A stretch of DNA of 64,000 bases, taken from NCBI RefSeq assembly GCF_025151385.1, contig NZ_CP102287.1, positions 3,038,001 through 3,102,000 on the forward strand, read 5' to 3'. The translations under genes and the position numbers were made by a program. A model generated the notes under the pieces. It was not told where the DNA came from and did no database searches. It was given only the letters and a program-made list of their open reading frames with translations. Positions 38,388 through 45,656 of the stretch are shown one piece after another; positions within the stretch are counted from its first letter, which is position 1; each line of letters starts with the position of its first letter. Origin of the DNA: Hoylesella buccalis ATCC 35310. GTDB lineage: Bacteria; Bacteroidota; Bacteroidia; Bacteroidales; Bacteroidaceae.

Positions 38388-39470
38388 TTATTTGACAATC
38401 CCCATCTTTTTCATTTCTTGCAGCAGCACATCTGCCATTCTCATGAAACCAAGATCTGTAAAGTGAATGCCATCGACCGTTGCTTCGCCATCATTGCCGA
38501 TGAGGTTGTCGCTGCTGATGTAATAGAGGTTGTTGTCTCCTTTTGCCTTGAGGGCCTGAAAACATTTTTTCAGTTCGATATTCTTGTCGTGGACAACTTT
38601 ACTAATCTCTTGATCGTAAGTACCATGGGGAAATATGGGGTTTTCGATGAGCACGATTGGTGTATTTGGATTTTCTTTTCTGATGATGTTGACGAAAGGA
38701 ATTGTCTTGTTCTTGACATCCTCCGGGCCGTTGTTCGGTGCAAAATCAAGGATGAACATCTGCGCATTCTTCTTTTTGGCAATGACTTCCGCCACATCCA
38801 TGTCCAGTCTGCCGTTGCCGCTGAATCCAAGATTGATTACCTCGGTGTTGAGCCTGCGTTCTAATATGTTGGTGAAACTCATTCCTGGTCGGGCCGCACA
38901 ACCTCCTTGTGTGATGCTCGTTCCATACACAACGATGGGTGCTTCTGTCCTCGGAAATGGCAGTGTGGGTTGGGCGATAGTCTTGGTTGAGTCGATGCCA
39001 ATCTCAAGTGAAACAATTCCGTCATACAAGGGAAGGTAGAGCATGTATTCCCGCTCGATGGGCTTCATGTTGTCGATGATGACTTGCGTGGAAACTTTCG
39101 CCGTAGGTCTGCCTGTTTTCATGAAAACCCATTTGCCTTGATCCCAGGTATATAAGTCAAGTCCTTTGGTTCCGGTGGGTGACATGTGGTTCATGTAGGC
39201 ATCGTTCAAGTTTTCCCATTTGGCAGCAATCGTTGTACTGTTGGTCTTGAACCTCACGGCGAGACCTGATGTGTGTTTGCCCAAATGCCAAACAGGAGGT
39301 CGGCAGGTGTTTTTTAATTCACGAGGCAAACGCTCGTATCTGGTTTCGGTATCATTGGATATTTTTCCAATAACCGGAAACTGATCGGCGTTGTAGTAAG
39401 TGATTTGCGAAAACACAAGGGTAGGTGACAATAAGACAAGGAGGAAAAAAATGACTTTGAAATGACGCAT
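38388..39470 (-). CDS. Exported SGNH/GDSL family hydrolase
   Basis: A 360-residue esterase-like protein with signal peptide (FKVIFFLLVLLSPTLVFSQ). An N-terminal beta-rich region (residues 25-175, GLAVRFKTNSTTIAAKWENLND) precedes a C-terminal SGNH domain. The nucleophile is Ser185 in VVYGTSITQGG, a glycine-asparagine block follows in NLGFSGNGRLD, and the Asp/His pair is in DGIHFTDLG (Asp333, His336). Such two-domain enzymes often remove acetyl groups from polysaccharides. It is monocistronic with its own promoter. The substrate cannot be told. Confidence 0.88.
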   Translation of the reverse strand: MRHFKVIFFLLVLLSPTLVFSQITYYNADQFPVIGKISNDTETRYERLPRELKNTCRPPVWHLGKHTSGLAVRFKTNSTTIAAKWENLNDAYMNHMSPTGTKGLDLYTWDQGKWVFMKTGRPTAKVSTQVIIDNMKPIEREYMLYLPLYDGIVSLEIGIDSTKTIAQPTLPFPRTEAPIVVYGTSITQGGCAARPGMSFTNILERRLNTEVINLGFSGNGRLDMDVAEVIAKKKNAQMFILDFAPNNGPEDVKNKTIPFVNIIRKENPNTPIVLIENPIFPHGTYDQEISKVVHDKNIELKKCFQALKAKGDNNLYYISSDNLIGNDGEATVDGIHFTDLGFMRMADVLLQEMKKMGIVK

Positions 39471-39529
39471 AAGTATGAGATTAATGTTATTGGTATGTAG
39501 ATTCTTTCATGTTAACTCATTGTGTTATG

Positions 39530-39561
39530 CAAATTTAGAAAATTAAAGTATAAAGCACAAA
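39530..39561 (-). promoter_or_regulatory. Bacteroidetes-type promoter for the SGNH hydrolase
   Basis: Minus strand TTTG (39558-39561), 20 bases, TAAATTTG (39530-39537), 60 bases before the ATG. Confidence 0.75.
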
Positions 39562-39663
39562 CAAAAGACATGAAAAATGTTTATGCAAGCAAACAGAGGC
39601 GAAATGTGGTGCAGATGATTCTTGAGATGAATCACCCTTGTTGGTTTTGGGTATGGGGTAAAC

Positions 39664-40527
39664 TTACAACAAGGTGATGGAATAAAGATAAATTACGGCT
39701 GCCGGGATGGCCATCAGGGAGGAGTCGAAGCGGTCGAGCATGCCTCCGTGGCCGGGTAGAATGTTACCACTGTCTTTAATGCCTAATGTGCGTTTCAACA
39801 ATGATTCTACCAAATCGCCCCAAGTTCCAAATATGACTACCACTAATCCTAATCCGAGCCATTCTATGAGGTTGAGTCCAGATAAGTTTTCCCCTTGCGA
39901 TTCAATATAGTATATAATGGAAGCCATAATTAAAACGAGGATACCACCTCCGATACTCCCTTCCCAACTTTTAGCAGGCGAGATGCGTGGAAATAGTTTG
40001 TGCTTACCAAAGAGTGAGCCTGTGCAATAGGCGCCGGTGTCGTTGGCCCACAGAAAAATGAAGATACTCAGAGGAAGTAAGTAGTAAAAATGGGTTGCAC
40101 CGTCTGGTGATTGTCTGAAAGCCAACACGTTGATCATCGAAAGCGGCAGCGCAATGTACAGTTGCGAAAGCATGGTGTATGCCCAGTCGTTCACGGCATC
40201 CTTGCTTTGTGTGTACAGATTGCTGATAAATAGGTAGACGATGGTGAGGAGATAGGGAACAAATACGGCATTGGTTTGGATGAAACCACTGTTGACACCT
40301 GCCACGGCAAGAAAGAAATAAACGCCGGCTACCGTTGTGATGAATCGGTTAACGGTAACGTTTTCACGGTCGTTTACCAATCCTGTAAACTCCCAAATCG
40401 TCATGCCAGTGATGAGTGTAAAGACGAATATCATGGCAACAGGGCGCAAAAAACAGGTTGTCATGATGGCAACGAACAAGACGCCAGTGATGGTTCGAGT
40501 GATGAGATTTTTAAGTTTTGGTGTCAT
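39664..40527 (-). CDS. cdsA: Phosphatidate cytidylyltransferase
   Basis: A 287-residue inner-membrane enzyme making CDP-diacylglycerol from phosphatidate and CTP. It has about eight transmembrane helices and the C-terminal family signature SLLKRTLGIKDSGNILPGHG followed by GMLDRFDS. The ATG at 40527 (MTPKLKNLITRTITGVLFV) was chosen: a longer reading from 40605 would be translated from the family B repeat. It is the last gene of rsfS-ftsH-cdsA, separated from ftsH by 121 bases filled by that repeat. Confidence 0.95.
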   Translation of the reverse strand: MTPKLKNLITRTITGVLFVAIMTTCFLRPVAMIFVFTLITGMTIWEFTGLVNDRENVTVNRFITTVAGVYFFLAVAGVNSGFIQTNAVFVPYLLTIVYLFISNLYTQSKDAVNDWAYTMLSQLYIALPLSMINVLAFRQSPDGATHFYYLLPLSIFIFLWANDTGAYCTGSLFGKHKLFPRISPAKSWEGSIGGGILVLIMASIIYYIESQGENLSGLNLIEWLGLGLVVVIFGTWGDLVESLLKRTLGIKDSGNILPGHGGMLDRFDSSLMAIPAAVIYLYSITLL

Positions 40528-40537
40528 GGATGGTTCA

Positions 40538-40646
40538 TAGTTGACAAGTTCACAAGTTGACGAGTTCACAAGTTGATTGTGAGGAGTTGACAAGTCGACA
40601 AGCAATAAGTCTATTTACTCGTCAACTTGTCAACTAAAAACTCGTC
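40538..40646. repeat. Intergenic repeat cluster, family B (copy 2)
   Basis: Repeats of AGTTGACAAGTTCAC and AGTTGACGAG on the left match CTCGTCAACTTGTCAACT and CTCGTCAACT on the right, giving a hairpin. It fills the ftsH-cdsA gap inside an operon. Confidence 0.75.
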
Positions 40647-40648
40647 AA

Positions 40649-42682
40649 CTAAAACTCTTGTTTATTCTCTTTCAATGTTCTCTGATGTTCTTCTTCAGCC
40701 GCTTTTACTTCTTCAGGCATGTCTTCCAGCTTGGGTTCGTTGTCCTGCATGATTTCTTGTGAGCGGCTGACCCATGGGCGTTTGCCGAATATCTTTTCAA
40801 CATCTTTAGCGAATATCACCTCGCGAGTGAGCAAAAGTTCTGCCAGTTTGGCATGGCCCTCTTTGTGTTCAGTGAGTATTTGCTTGGCTCTGTCGTACTG
40901 TTCGTTGATCATCTTCAGCACCTCGTCGTCAATAATCTTTGCCGTGGTCTCTGAGTAAGGCCGCTGGAACTGATATTCTTGGTTGTTGTAGTAGCAAATG
41001 TTGGGCAGTACATCGCTCATACCGGCGTAGGCAATCATGCTATACGAACTCTTTGTAGCACGCTCCAAGTCGTTAATGGCACCAGTGGAAATCTGTCCTA
41101 CGCACAGTTCTTCGGCAGCTCGGCCACCCAATAAGGCGCACATCTCGTCGAGCATCTGCTCCTTGGTGGTGATTTGTCTCTCTTCGGGTAGATACCATGC
41201 GGCGCCTAAGGCTCTTCCACGCGGCACAATAGAGACCTTAACGAGCGGATGAGCATGCTCGCAGAACCATGAAACGGTGGCGTGTCCGGCCTCATGAAGA
41301 GCGATGGTGCGCTTCTCACCAGCCGTCATAATCTTGGTTTTCTTTTCCAGTCCACCCACGATACGGTCAACTGCATCCAGGAAATCTTGCTTTCCAACTT
41401 GTGTCTTATTGTGTCTTGCGGCAATCAATGCGGCCTCGTTGCATACGTTAGCGATGTCGGCACCCGAGAATCCTGGCGTTTGTCGTGACAGGAAGTCGAT
41501 GTCCAAATCAGGTGCCACCTTCACTCTGCGAAGATGAACCAGGAATATTTCCTTGCGTTCGGGCAGGTCAGGCAAGTCCACACTGATTTGTCTGTCAAAG
41601 CGTCCTGCGCGTAATAGTGCATTGTCGAGCATGTCGGCGCGGTTGGTAGCAGCCAGAATAATGACGCCACTGTTGGTGCCAAAGCCGTCCATTTCGGTCA
41701 GTAAGGCATTCAACGTGTTCTCTCTTTCGTCGTTTCCGCCCATGGCAGGGTTCTTGCTGCGGGCCCTTCCTACGGCATCAATCTCATCGATGAAGATGAT
41801 ACAGGGTGATTTCTCCTTGGCTTGTCGGAACAAGTCGCGCACACGACTGGCACCAACACCAACGAACATCTCTACGAAATCGGAGCCACTCATGGAGAAG
41901 AAAGGCACACCAGCTTCACCTGCAACAGCCTTTGCCAGCAAGGTTTTACCCGTACCTGGAGGTCCTACGAGCAGTGCTCCCTTAGGTATTTTACCGCCCA
42001 GATCGGTGTATTTCTGTGGATTCTTCAGGAAGTCAACAATCTCTTGCACCTCTTGTTTGGCGCCAGCTTGTCCTGCTACGTCCTTGAAGGTGATGCCCAA
42101 GTCGTTGCCTTTCTCGTACATCTTGGCCTTACTCTTACCAACATTGAAGACGCCACCAGACCCTCCGGCACCTCCGCCACCCATTCTTCGCATCAGGAAA
42201 ATCCACATGACGATGAGAAAAATGGGGAATGAAAGGTTAAGCAGAATGTTTACCAAGTCGCTTCCTTTCTCGTTCTCGTAGCTGAAGTCGGCAATTTTAC
42301 CAGATGATTGTTCAGCTGTTAGGTATTTTTCCAGTTCGTCAACCGATCCAAATTCCACTTCAACGTAGGGAGAAGTGCCCGTCTGCTTGGCCGTCATGTT
42401 GAAGACATCGCGGATGTGTTCGGGCTTAACGTACATCTTCAATATATTCTGTTCCTTGTTGATGACCACATTCTTGGCGTAACCTTTTGCGATGTATTGC
42501 TTGAATTTCGAATAAGTAGCTTTCTTATTGGCGCTTGCGTTGCCCAGGGAGTTACCACCTCCGGTCATGAAAAATATGGCCAGTGTAATAGCAACAATTG
42601 CGTAAATCCAGTTCATGTTGAACTTAGGCATCTTGGGTTGGTTGTCGTTGTTATTATTGTAGGAGTTGTTTTTATTGTCCAT
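40649..42682 (-). CDS. ftsH: ATP-dependent zinc metalloprotease FtsH
   Basis: A 677-residue membrane AAA protease degrading unstable membrane and cytoplasmic proteins. Two transmembrane segments (about 24-42 and 145-165) flank the periplasmic part; a glycine-rich stretch precedes the AAA domain with Walker A GPPGTGKT (240-247), Walker B IIFIDEIDAVG and the second region of homology. The zinc site HEAGH (463-467) is intact. The asparagine-rich N-terminus and the acidic tail (EDMPEEVKAAEEEHQR) are typical of Bacteroidetes. It follows rsfS by 50 bases in one operon. Confidence 0.97.
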   Translation of the reverse strand: MDNKNNSYNNNNDNQPKMPKFNMNWIYAIVAITLAIFFMTGGGNSLGNASANKKATYSKFKQYIAKGYAKNVVINKEQNILKMYVKPEHIRDVFNMTAKQTGTSPYVEVEFGSVDELEKYLTAEQSSGKIADFSYENEKGSDLVNILLNLSFPIFLIVMWIFLMRRMGGGGAGGSGGVFNVGKSKAKMYEKGNDLGITFKDVAGQAGAKQEVQEIVDFLKNPQKYTDLGGKIPKGALLVGPPGTGKTLLAKAVAGEAGVPFFSMSGSDFVEMFVGVGASRVRDLFRQAKEKSPCIIFIDEIDAVGRARSKNPAMGGNDERENTLNALLTEMDGFGTNSGVIILAATNRADMLDNALLRAGRFDRQISVDLPDLPERKEIFLVHLRRVKVAPDLDIDFLSRQTPGFSGADIANVCNEAALIAARHNKTQVGKQDFLDAVDRIVGGLEKKTKIMTAGEKRTIALHEAGHATVSWFCEHAHPLVKVSIVPRGRALGAAWYLPEERQITTKEQMLDEMCALLGGRAAEELCVGQISTGAINDLERATKSSYSMIAYAGMSDVLPNICYYNNQEYQFQRPYSETTAKIIDDEVLKMINEQYDRAKQILTEHKEGHAKLAELLLTREVIFAKDVEKIFGKRPWVSRSQEIMQDNEPKLEDMPEEVKAAEEEHQRTLKENKQEF

Positions 42683-42732
42683 AAAGATGAATTCTGTTAT
42701 AATAGGATAGGAATGTCAAATGCCATGCCAAT

Positions 42733-43092
42733 TTAATCTTGGTCCGGAATCCTCGTCAATTTAGCGTCTTCCCATAAGTTTTCCAAGTCATAGAAAGCCC
42801 TTGTTTCCGGCAAGAAGACGTGGACCAGCACGTCAGTGAAATCAATGGCCACCCATTGGTTCGCTCCAAGGCCGATGACATTGACCGGTTTCTCCTTCAA
42901 ATCCTCACGGACTGTGTCGCCAATTGATTCGGAAATCGCCTCTACTTGGGTGGGAGAGTTGCCTTGACAGATGACAAAGTAATTGGCTATTGCCCCTTCG
43001 ATGTTGCTTAAGTCAGCAATGACGATGTCCTGACCTTTCTTTTCTTGTATTCCTTTTGTGATGATGTCGACTAGTTGTTTTGATTGTTTCAT
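42733..43092 (-). CDS. rsfS: Ribosomal silencing factor RsfS
   Basis: A 119-residue protein of the RsfS/Iojap family, which binds uL14 on the large subunit and blocks subunit joining when nutrients are short. Motifs seen are KGQDIVIADLSNIEGAIANYF, VICQGNSPTQVEAI, NQWVAIDFTDVLVHVFLPETR and FYDLENLW. First gene of rsfS-ftsH-cdsA with a TAACTTTG box at 43134-43141. Confidence 0.95.
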   Translation of the reverse strand: MKQSKQLVDIITKGIQEKKGQDIVIADLSNIEGAIANYFVICQGNSPTQVEAISESIGDTVREDLKEKPVNVIGLGANQWVAIDFTDVLVHVFLPETRAFYDLENLWEDAKLTRIPDQD

Positions 43093-43133
43093 CCTTTCAA
43101 AAATGATGTATAAGATATGGAACTATTATTCTA

Positions 43134-43141
43134 CAAAGTTA
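43134..43141 (-). promoter_or_regulatory. -7 element (TAACTTTG) for rsfS-ftsH-cdsA
   Basis: Exact match on the minus strand, 42 bases before the rsfS ATG; -33 region lacks TTG at normal spacing. Confidence 0.5.
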
Positions 43142-43213
43142 GTGCTAAATAACTACAAAAGGCATAAAACATGAAATAAATTTGTTTTTTTAAGAAAAAA
43201 GCACCACTTCTTA

Positions 43214-43243
43214 TTGCGGTATCAAAAAAAAACACTACTTTTG
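43214..43243 (+). promoter_or_regulatory. Bacteroidetes-type promoter for tRNA-Gln
   Basis: TTG (43214-43216), 19 bases, TACTTTTG (43236-43243); the start would fall about 30 bases before the mature tRNA. Confidence 0.75.
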
Positions 43244-43276
43244 CAGACGCAAATCGGCAACGATCGTATTTGATTT

Positions 43277-43347
43277 TGGGATATGGTGTAATGGTAACAC
43301 AACAGATTCTGGTCCTGTCATTCTTGGTTCGAGTCCGAGTATCCCAA
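43277..43347 (+). tRNA. tRNA-Gln (anticodon CTG)
   Basis: The cloverleaf is readable: acceptor TGGGATA pairs with TATCCCA, the D arm contains TAATGGTAA, the anticodon loop is TTCTGGT with CTG, and the T arm has GGTTCGAGTCC. CCA is not encoded. The pair closing the anticodon loop is A-C (ACAGA / CCTGT) rather than A-U, a small oddity. The gene stands alone between a good promoter and a hairpin terminator. Confidence 0.93.
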
Positions 43348-43352
43348 CTACT

Positions 43353-43389
43353 AAAAAGTGTTTTCTTATCATAGGAAGCACTTTTTTTT
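43353..43389 (+). terminator. Terminator of tRNA-Gln
   Basis: Hairpin AAAAAGTGTTTTC / GGAAGCACTTTTT with wobble pairs, followed by a T-run, 6 bases after the tRNA. Confidence 0.8.
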
Positions 43390-43500
43390 GATTCCCTAAG
43401 GGCAGCATGATAGCTTTGTTCACCCATTAAAGGTGTTAGAAAACGGTTGTTTTTCATCTTTTTTAAGTGTATGAATTCGCGAAACCTCAATATTTTTCTA

Positions 43501-43508
43501 TAGTTTTG
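43501..43508 (+). promoter_or_regulatory. -7 element (TAGTTTTG) for msrAB
   Basis: Exact TAnnTTTG match 24 bases before the ATG; no clear -33. Confidence 0.45.
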
Positions 43509-43531
43509 TAAATCATCAGACCATAAAAGGT

Positions 43532-44602
43532 ATGAAAATAATCAATTGCCAAATACTTTGTTTGTTATGGGCTTTCCTTTTAATGGGTTGTCATGGACGA
43601 GCACAAGTAGCTGCAGAAAAAGAATTAGATATGAACGAACAGGCTGAATTATACTTGGCAGGTGGATGCTTTTGGGGTACAGAACACTTTTTGAAGCAAA
43701 TCAATGGAGTACTCAGTACCGAAGTTGGATATGCAAATGGGCGTGGACAAAATCCTTCTTATGAGGAAGTATGTACAGATCAGACGGGTTTTGCAGAAGC
43801 TGTACACGTTGTTTATAATCCTCAAATATTACCTATTTCTCTACTTTTAAAATTGTATTTTAAAACGATCGACCCTACCTCTTTAAATAGACAGGGTGGA
43901 GATGTTGGTACACAGTATCGCACTGGTATTTATTATACTGATGAACATGACTTGCCCATGATTCAAGCTGAGATGGCCAAGTTGAGCAAAGAATATTCGA
44001 AGAAGATACAAATTGAAGTACAGCCACTTCGGAATTTCTATGCAGCAGAAGGTTATCACCAAGACTACCTGGATAAAAATCCCGGAGGATATTGCCATGT
44101 TCCACAGGCATTGATGCAGTATGCGCGTGTAGCCAACAAGGATACAACCGAATCTTCACGTTATGTGAAGAAAACGGATGCTGAACTGAAGCAGCAGTTG
44201 ACACCTTTACAATACGAGGTTACTCAGCATGCCGCCACCGAGCGTCCTTATGATAATGCATATAATGATGAGTTTAGACCAGGAATTTATGTTGATGTGA
44301 CCACTGGCGAGCCGCTGTTTTTGAGTACCGATAAGTTTGAGTCTGGCTGTGGATGGCCTGCGTTCAGCAAGCCAATTGACCCACATTTCTTGGAAGAAAA
44401 GCAAGACTTGTCTCACGGGATGCAGCGTACCGAGGTGCGAAGTGCTAAAGGTCAAGCCCATTTGGGACATGTTTTTAACGATGGTCCTAAAGACCGAGGT
44501 GGCTTGCGATACTGTATTAACAGTGCCTCTTTACGCTTTGTTCCTCAAGAAGAAATGAAAGCGCAAGGATACGAAAAGTACCTTATTTTGCTGGAGCATT
44601 GA
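43532..44602 (+). CDS. msrAB: Fused peptide methionine sulfoxide reductase MsrA/MsrB (lipoprotein)
   Basis: A 356-residue exported repair enzyme reducing both S- and R-methionine sulfoxide. The lipoprotein-like signal ends in LLMGCHG (Cys20). The MsrA domain follows with the catalytic Cys46 in AGGCFWGTEHF. The MsrB domain starts near 205 (RPYDNAYNDEFRPGIYVDV), with FESGCGWPAF, HLGHVFNDGP and the catalytic Cys328 in LRYCINSASL. The zinc-binding CxxC pairs of some MsrB proteins are absent. It probably protects envelope proteins from oxidative damage. Its stop codon overlaps an unlikely start of the next frame; the nitroreductase begins 119 bases later. Confidence 0.96.
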   Translation: MKIINCQILCLLWAFLLMGCHGRAQVAAEKELDMNEQAELYLAGGCFWGTEHFLKQINGVLSTEVGYANGRGQNPSYEEVCTDQTGFAEAVHVVYNPQILPISLLLKLYFKTIDPTSLNRQGGDVGTQYRTGIYYTDEHDLPMIQAEMAKLSKEYSKKIQIEVQPLRNFYAAEGYHQDYLDKNPGGYCHVPQALMQYARVANKDTTESSRYVKKTDAELKQQLTPLQYEVTQHAATERPYDNAYNDEFRPGIYVDVTTGEPLFLSTDKFESGCGWPAFSKPIDPHFLEEKQDLSHGMQRTEVRSAKGQAHLGHVFNDGPKDRGGLRYCINSASLRFVPQEEMKAQGYEKYLILLEH

Positions 44603-44721
44603 GAAAGGCGGGTTGTCCTGTTGGCTTCAGGGACTTTAGTCAATGGGATGATGGATTTTCAAGCAGTGCTTTGGAAACGATAGGAGATTTCTCCCTAAAA
44701 CAAGAACTAAAACCAATAGAT

Positions 44722-45447
44722 ATGAGTTTACAAGATATTTTGAATCACCGACGTGCCATTCGTCATTTCGACCCTGCCAAACCACTTGACACCGCGCGCG
44801 TACGTCATTGCCTGGAGTTGGCTGCTTTGGCACCAACCAGTTCGAACATGCAACTTTGGGAGTGTTATCATGTCACTCAACCGAAGGTTCTCAAAAAACT
44901 GACCCATGCTCTTTTAGATCAGCAGACGGCAGAAACCGCACAGCAAATGGTGGTGTTTGTCACGCGTAGGGACAAGCATCGGGCGCATGCCAAGGCTGTG
45001 AAAGCGTTCGAAATCGATAATGTCATGCAAAACAGTCCGAAGGAGAAACAAGCCAAACGCATCAAAAAATGGCAGGTGTATTACGATTTCGTGATGCCAC
45101 TGTTTTATACTCGCTTCTTTTGGCTGCTGGGCTTGTTTCGCAAATTGCTGGCGCAAACCATTGGATTGTTCCGTCCTATCGTGAAACAGGTGACCGAAGG
45201 CGATACGCGCATCACGGTTCATAAGAGTTGTGCCCTTGTCGTTCAGACGTTCATGTTGGCCATGAGCGAGGAAGGGTATGACACATGTCCCGTCGAGGGC
45301 TTTGACAGTTGGCTGGTCAAGAAGGCTTTAGGACTTCCTTACCACACGGAAATTAACATGGTTATCACGTGTGGCGTGCGTCTGCCTGACGGTGTTCGCT
45401 CCGAACGCTACCGCCTTCCTTTCGACCAAGTGTACCATCAAGTGTGA
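44722..45447 (+). CDS. Nitroreductase family protein
   Basis: A 241-residue FMN-dependent oxidoreductase. The N-terminal MSLQDILNHRRAIRHFDPAKP and LAALAPTSSNMQLWECYHV are the classic flavin-binding motifs; the C-terminal part (YDTCPVEGFDSWLVKKALGLP, NMVITCGVRLPDGV) closes the FMN site. A 50-residue insert (residues 75-135, basic then hydrophobic: YYDFVMPLFYTRFFWLLGLFRKLL) is longer than in typical members. The ATG at 44722 begins at the conserved SLQDIL; a longer reading from 44599 has no homologous extension. It probably shares transcription with msrAB, fitting an oxidative-stress role. Substrate unknown. Confidence 0.9.
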   Translation: MSLQDILNHRRAIRHFDPAKPLDTARVRHCLELAALAPTSSNMQLWECYHVTQPKVLKKLTHALLDQQTAETAQQMVVFVTRRDKHRAHAKAVKAFEIDNVMQNSPKEKQAKRIKKWQVYYDFVMPLFYTRFFWLLGLFRKLLAQTIGLFRPIVKQVTEGDTRITVHKSCALVVQTFMLAMSEEGYDTCPVEGFDSWLVKKALGLPYHTEINMVITCGVRLPDGVRSERYRLPFDQVYHQV

Positions 45448-45449
45448 TA

Positions 45450-45545
45450 GTTGACGAGTTGACAAGTTAACGAGTTGACAAGTTAACGAGTTGACAAGTT
45501 AACGAGTTGATGGCTGGTAAGTTGATGAATTGCTAATTTACCAGC
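45450..45545. repeat. Tandem 16-base repeats (family B) and adjoining inverted repeat
   Basis: Three perfect tandem copies of GAGTTGACAAGTTAAC occupy 45456-45503, with partial units on both sides (45450-45455 and 45504-45510). They are followed by GCTGGTAA (45513-45520) and its complement TTACCAGC (45538-45545). Located just after the nitroreductase stop. Confidence 0.85.
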
Positions 45546-45591
45546 TGTCTGCGTAGGCTTAAACATCGTGTGTTGCGAGTGACAATACAGC

Positions 45592-45628
45592 ATAAATCCC
45601 AGAAGGTATCAAGCCAACTGGGATTTAT
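45592..45628. terminator. Bidirectional terminator between the nitroreductase and DUF349 genes
   Basis: Perfect 11-base stem ATAAATCCCAG / CTGGGATTTAT with a 15-base loop and T/A-rich flanks, between convergent genes. Confidence 0.8.
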
Positions 45629-45656
45629 TTAATTAATATAAATCGCTATTTTAGCG

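Noticed and set aside
45456..45503. Tandem repeats read as a CRISPR array
   Set aside because: Units are 16 bases with no spacers, and there are no cas genes in the window.
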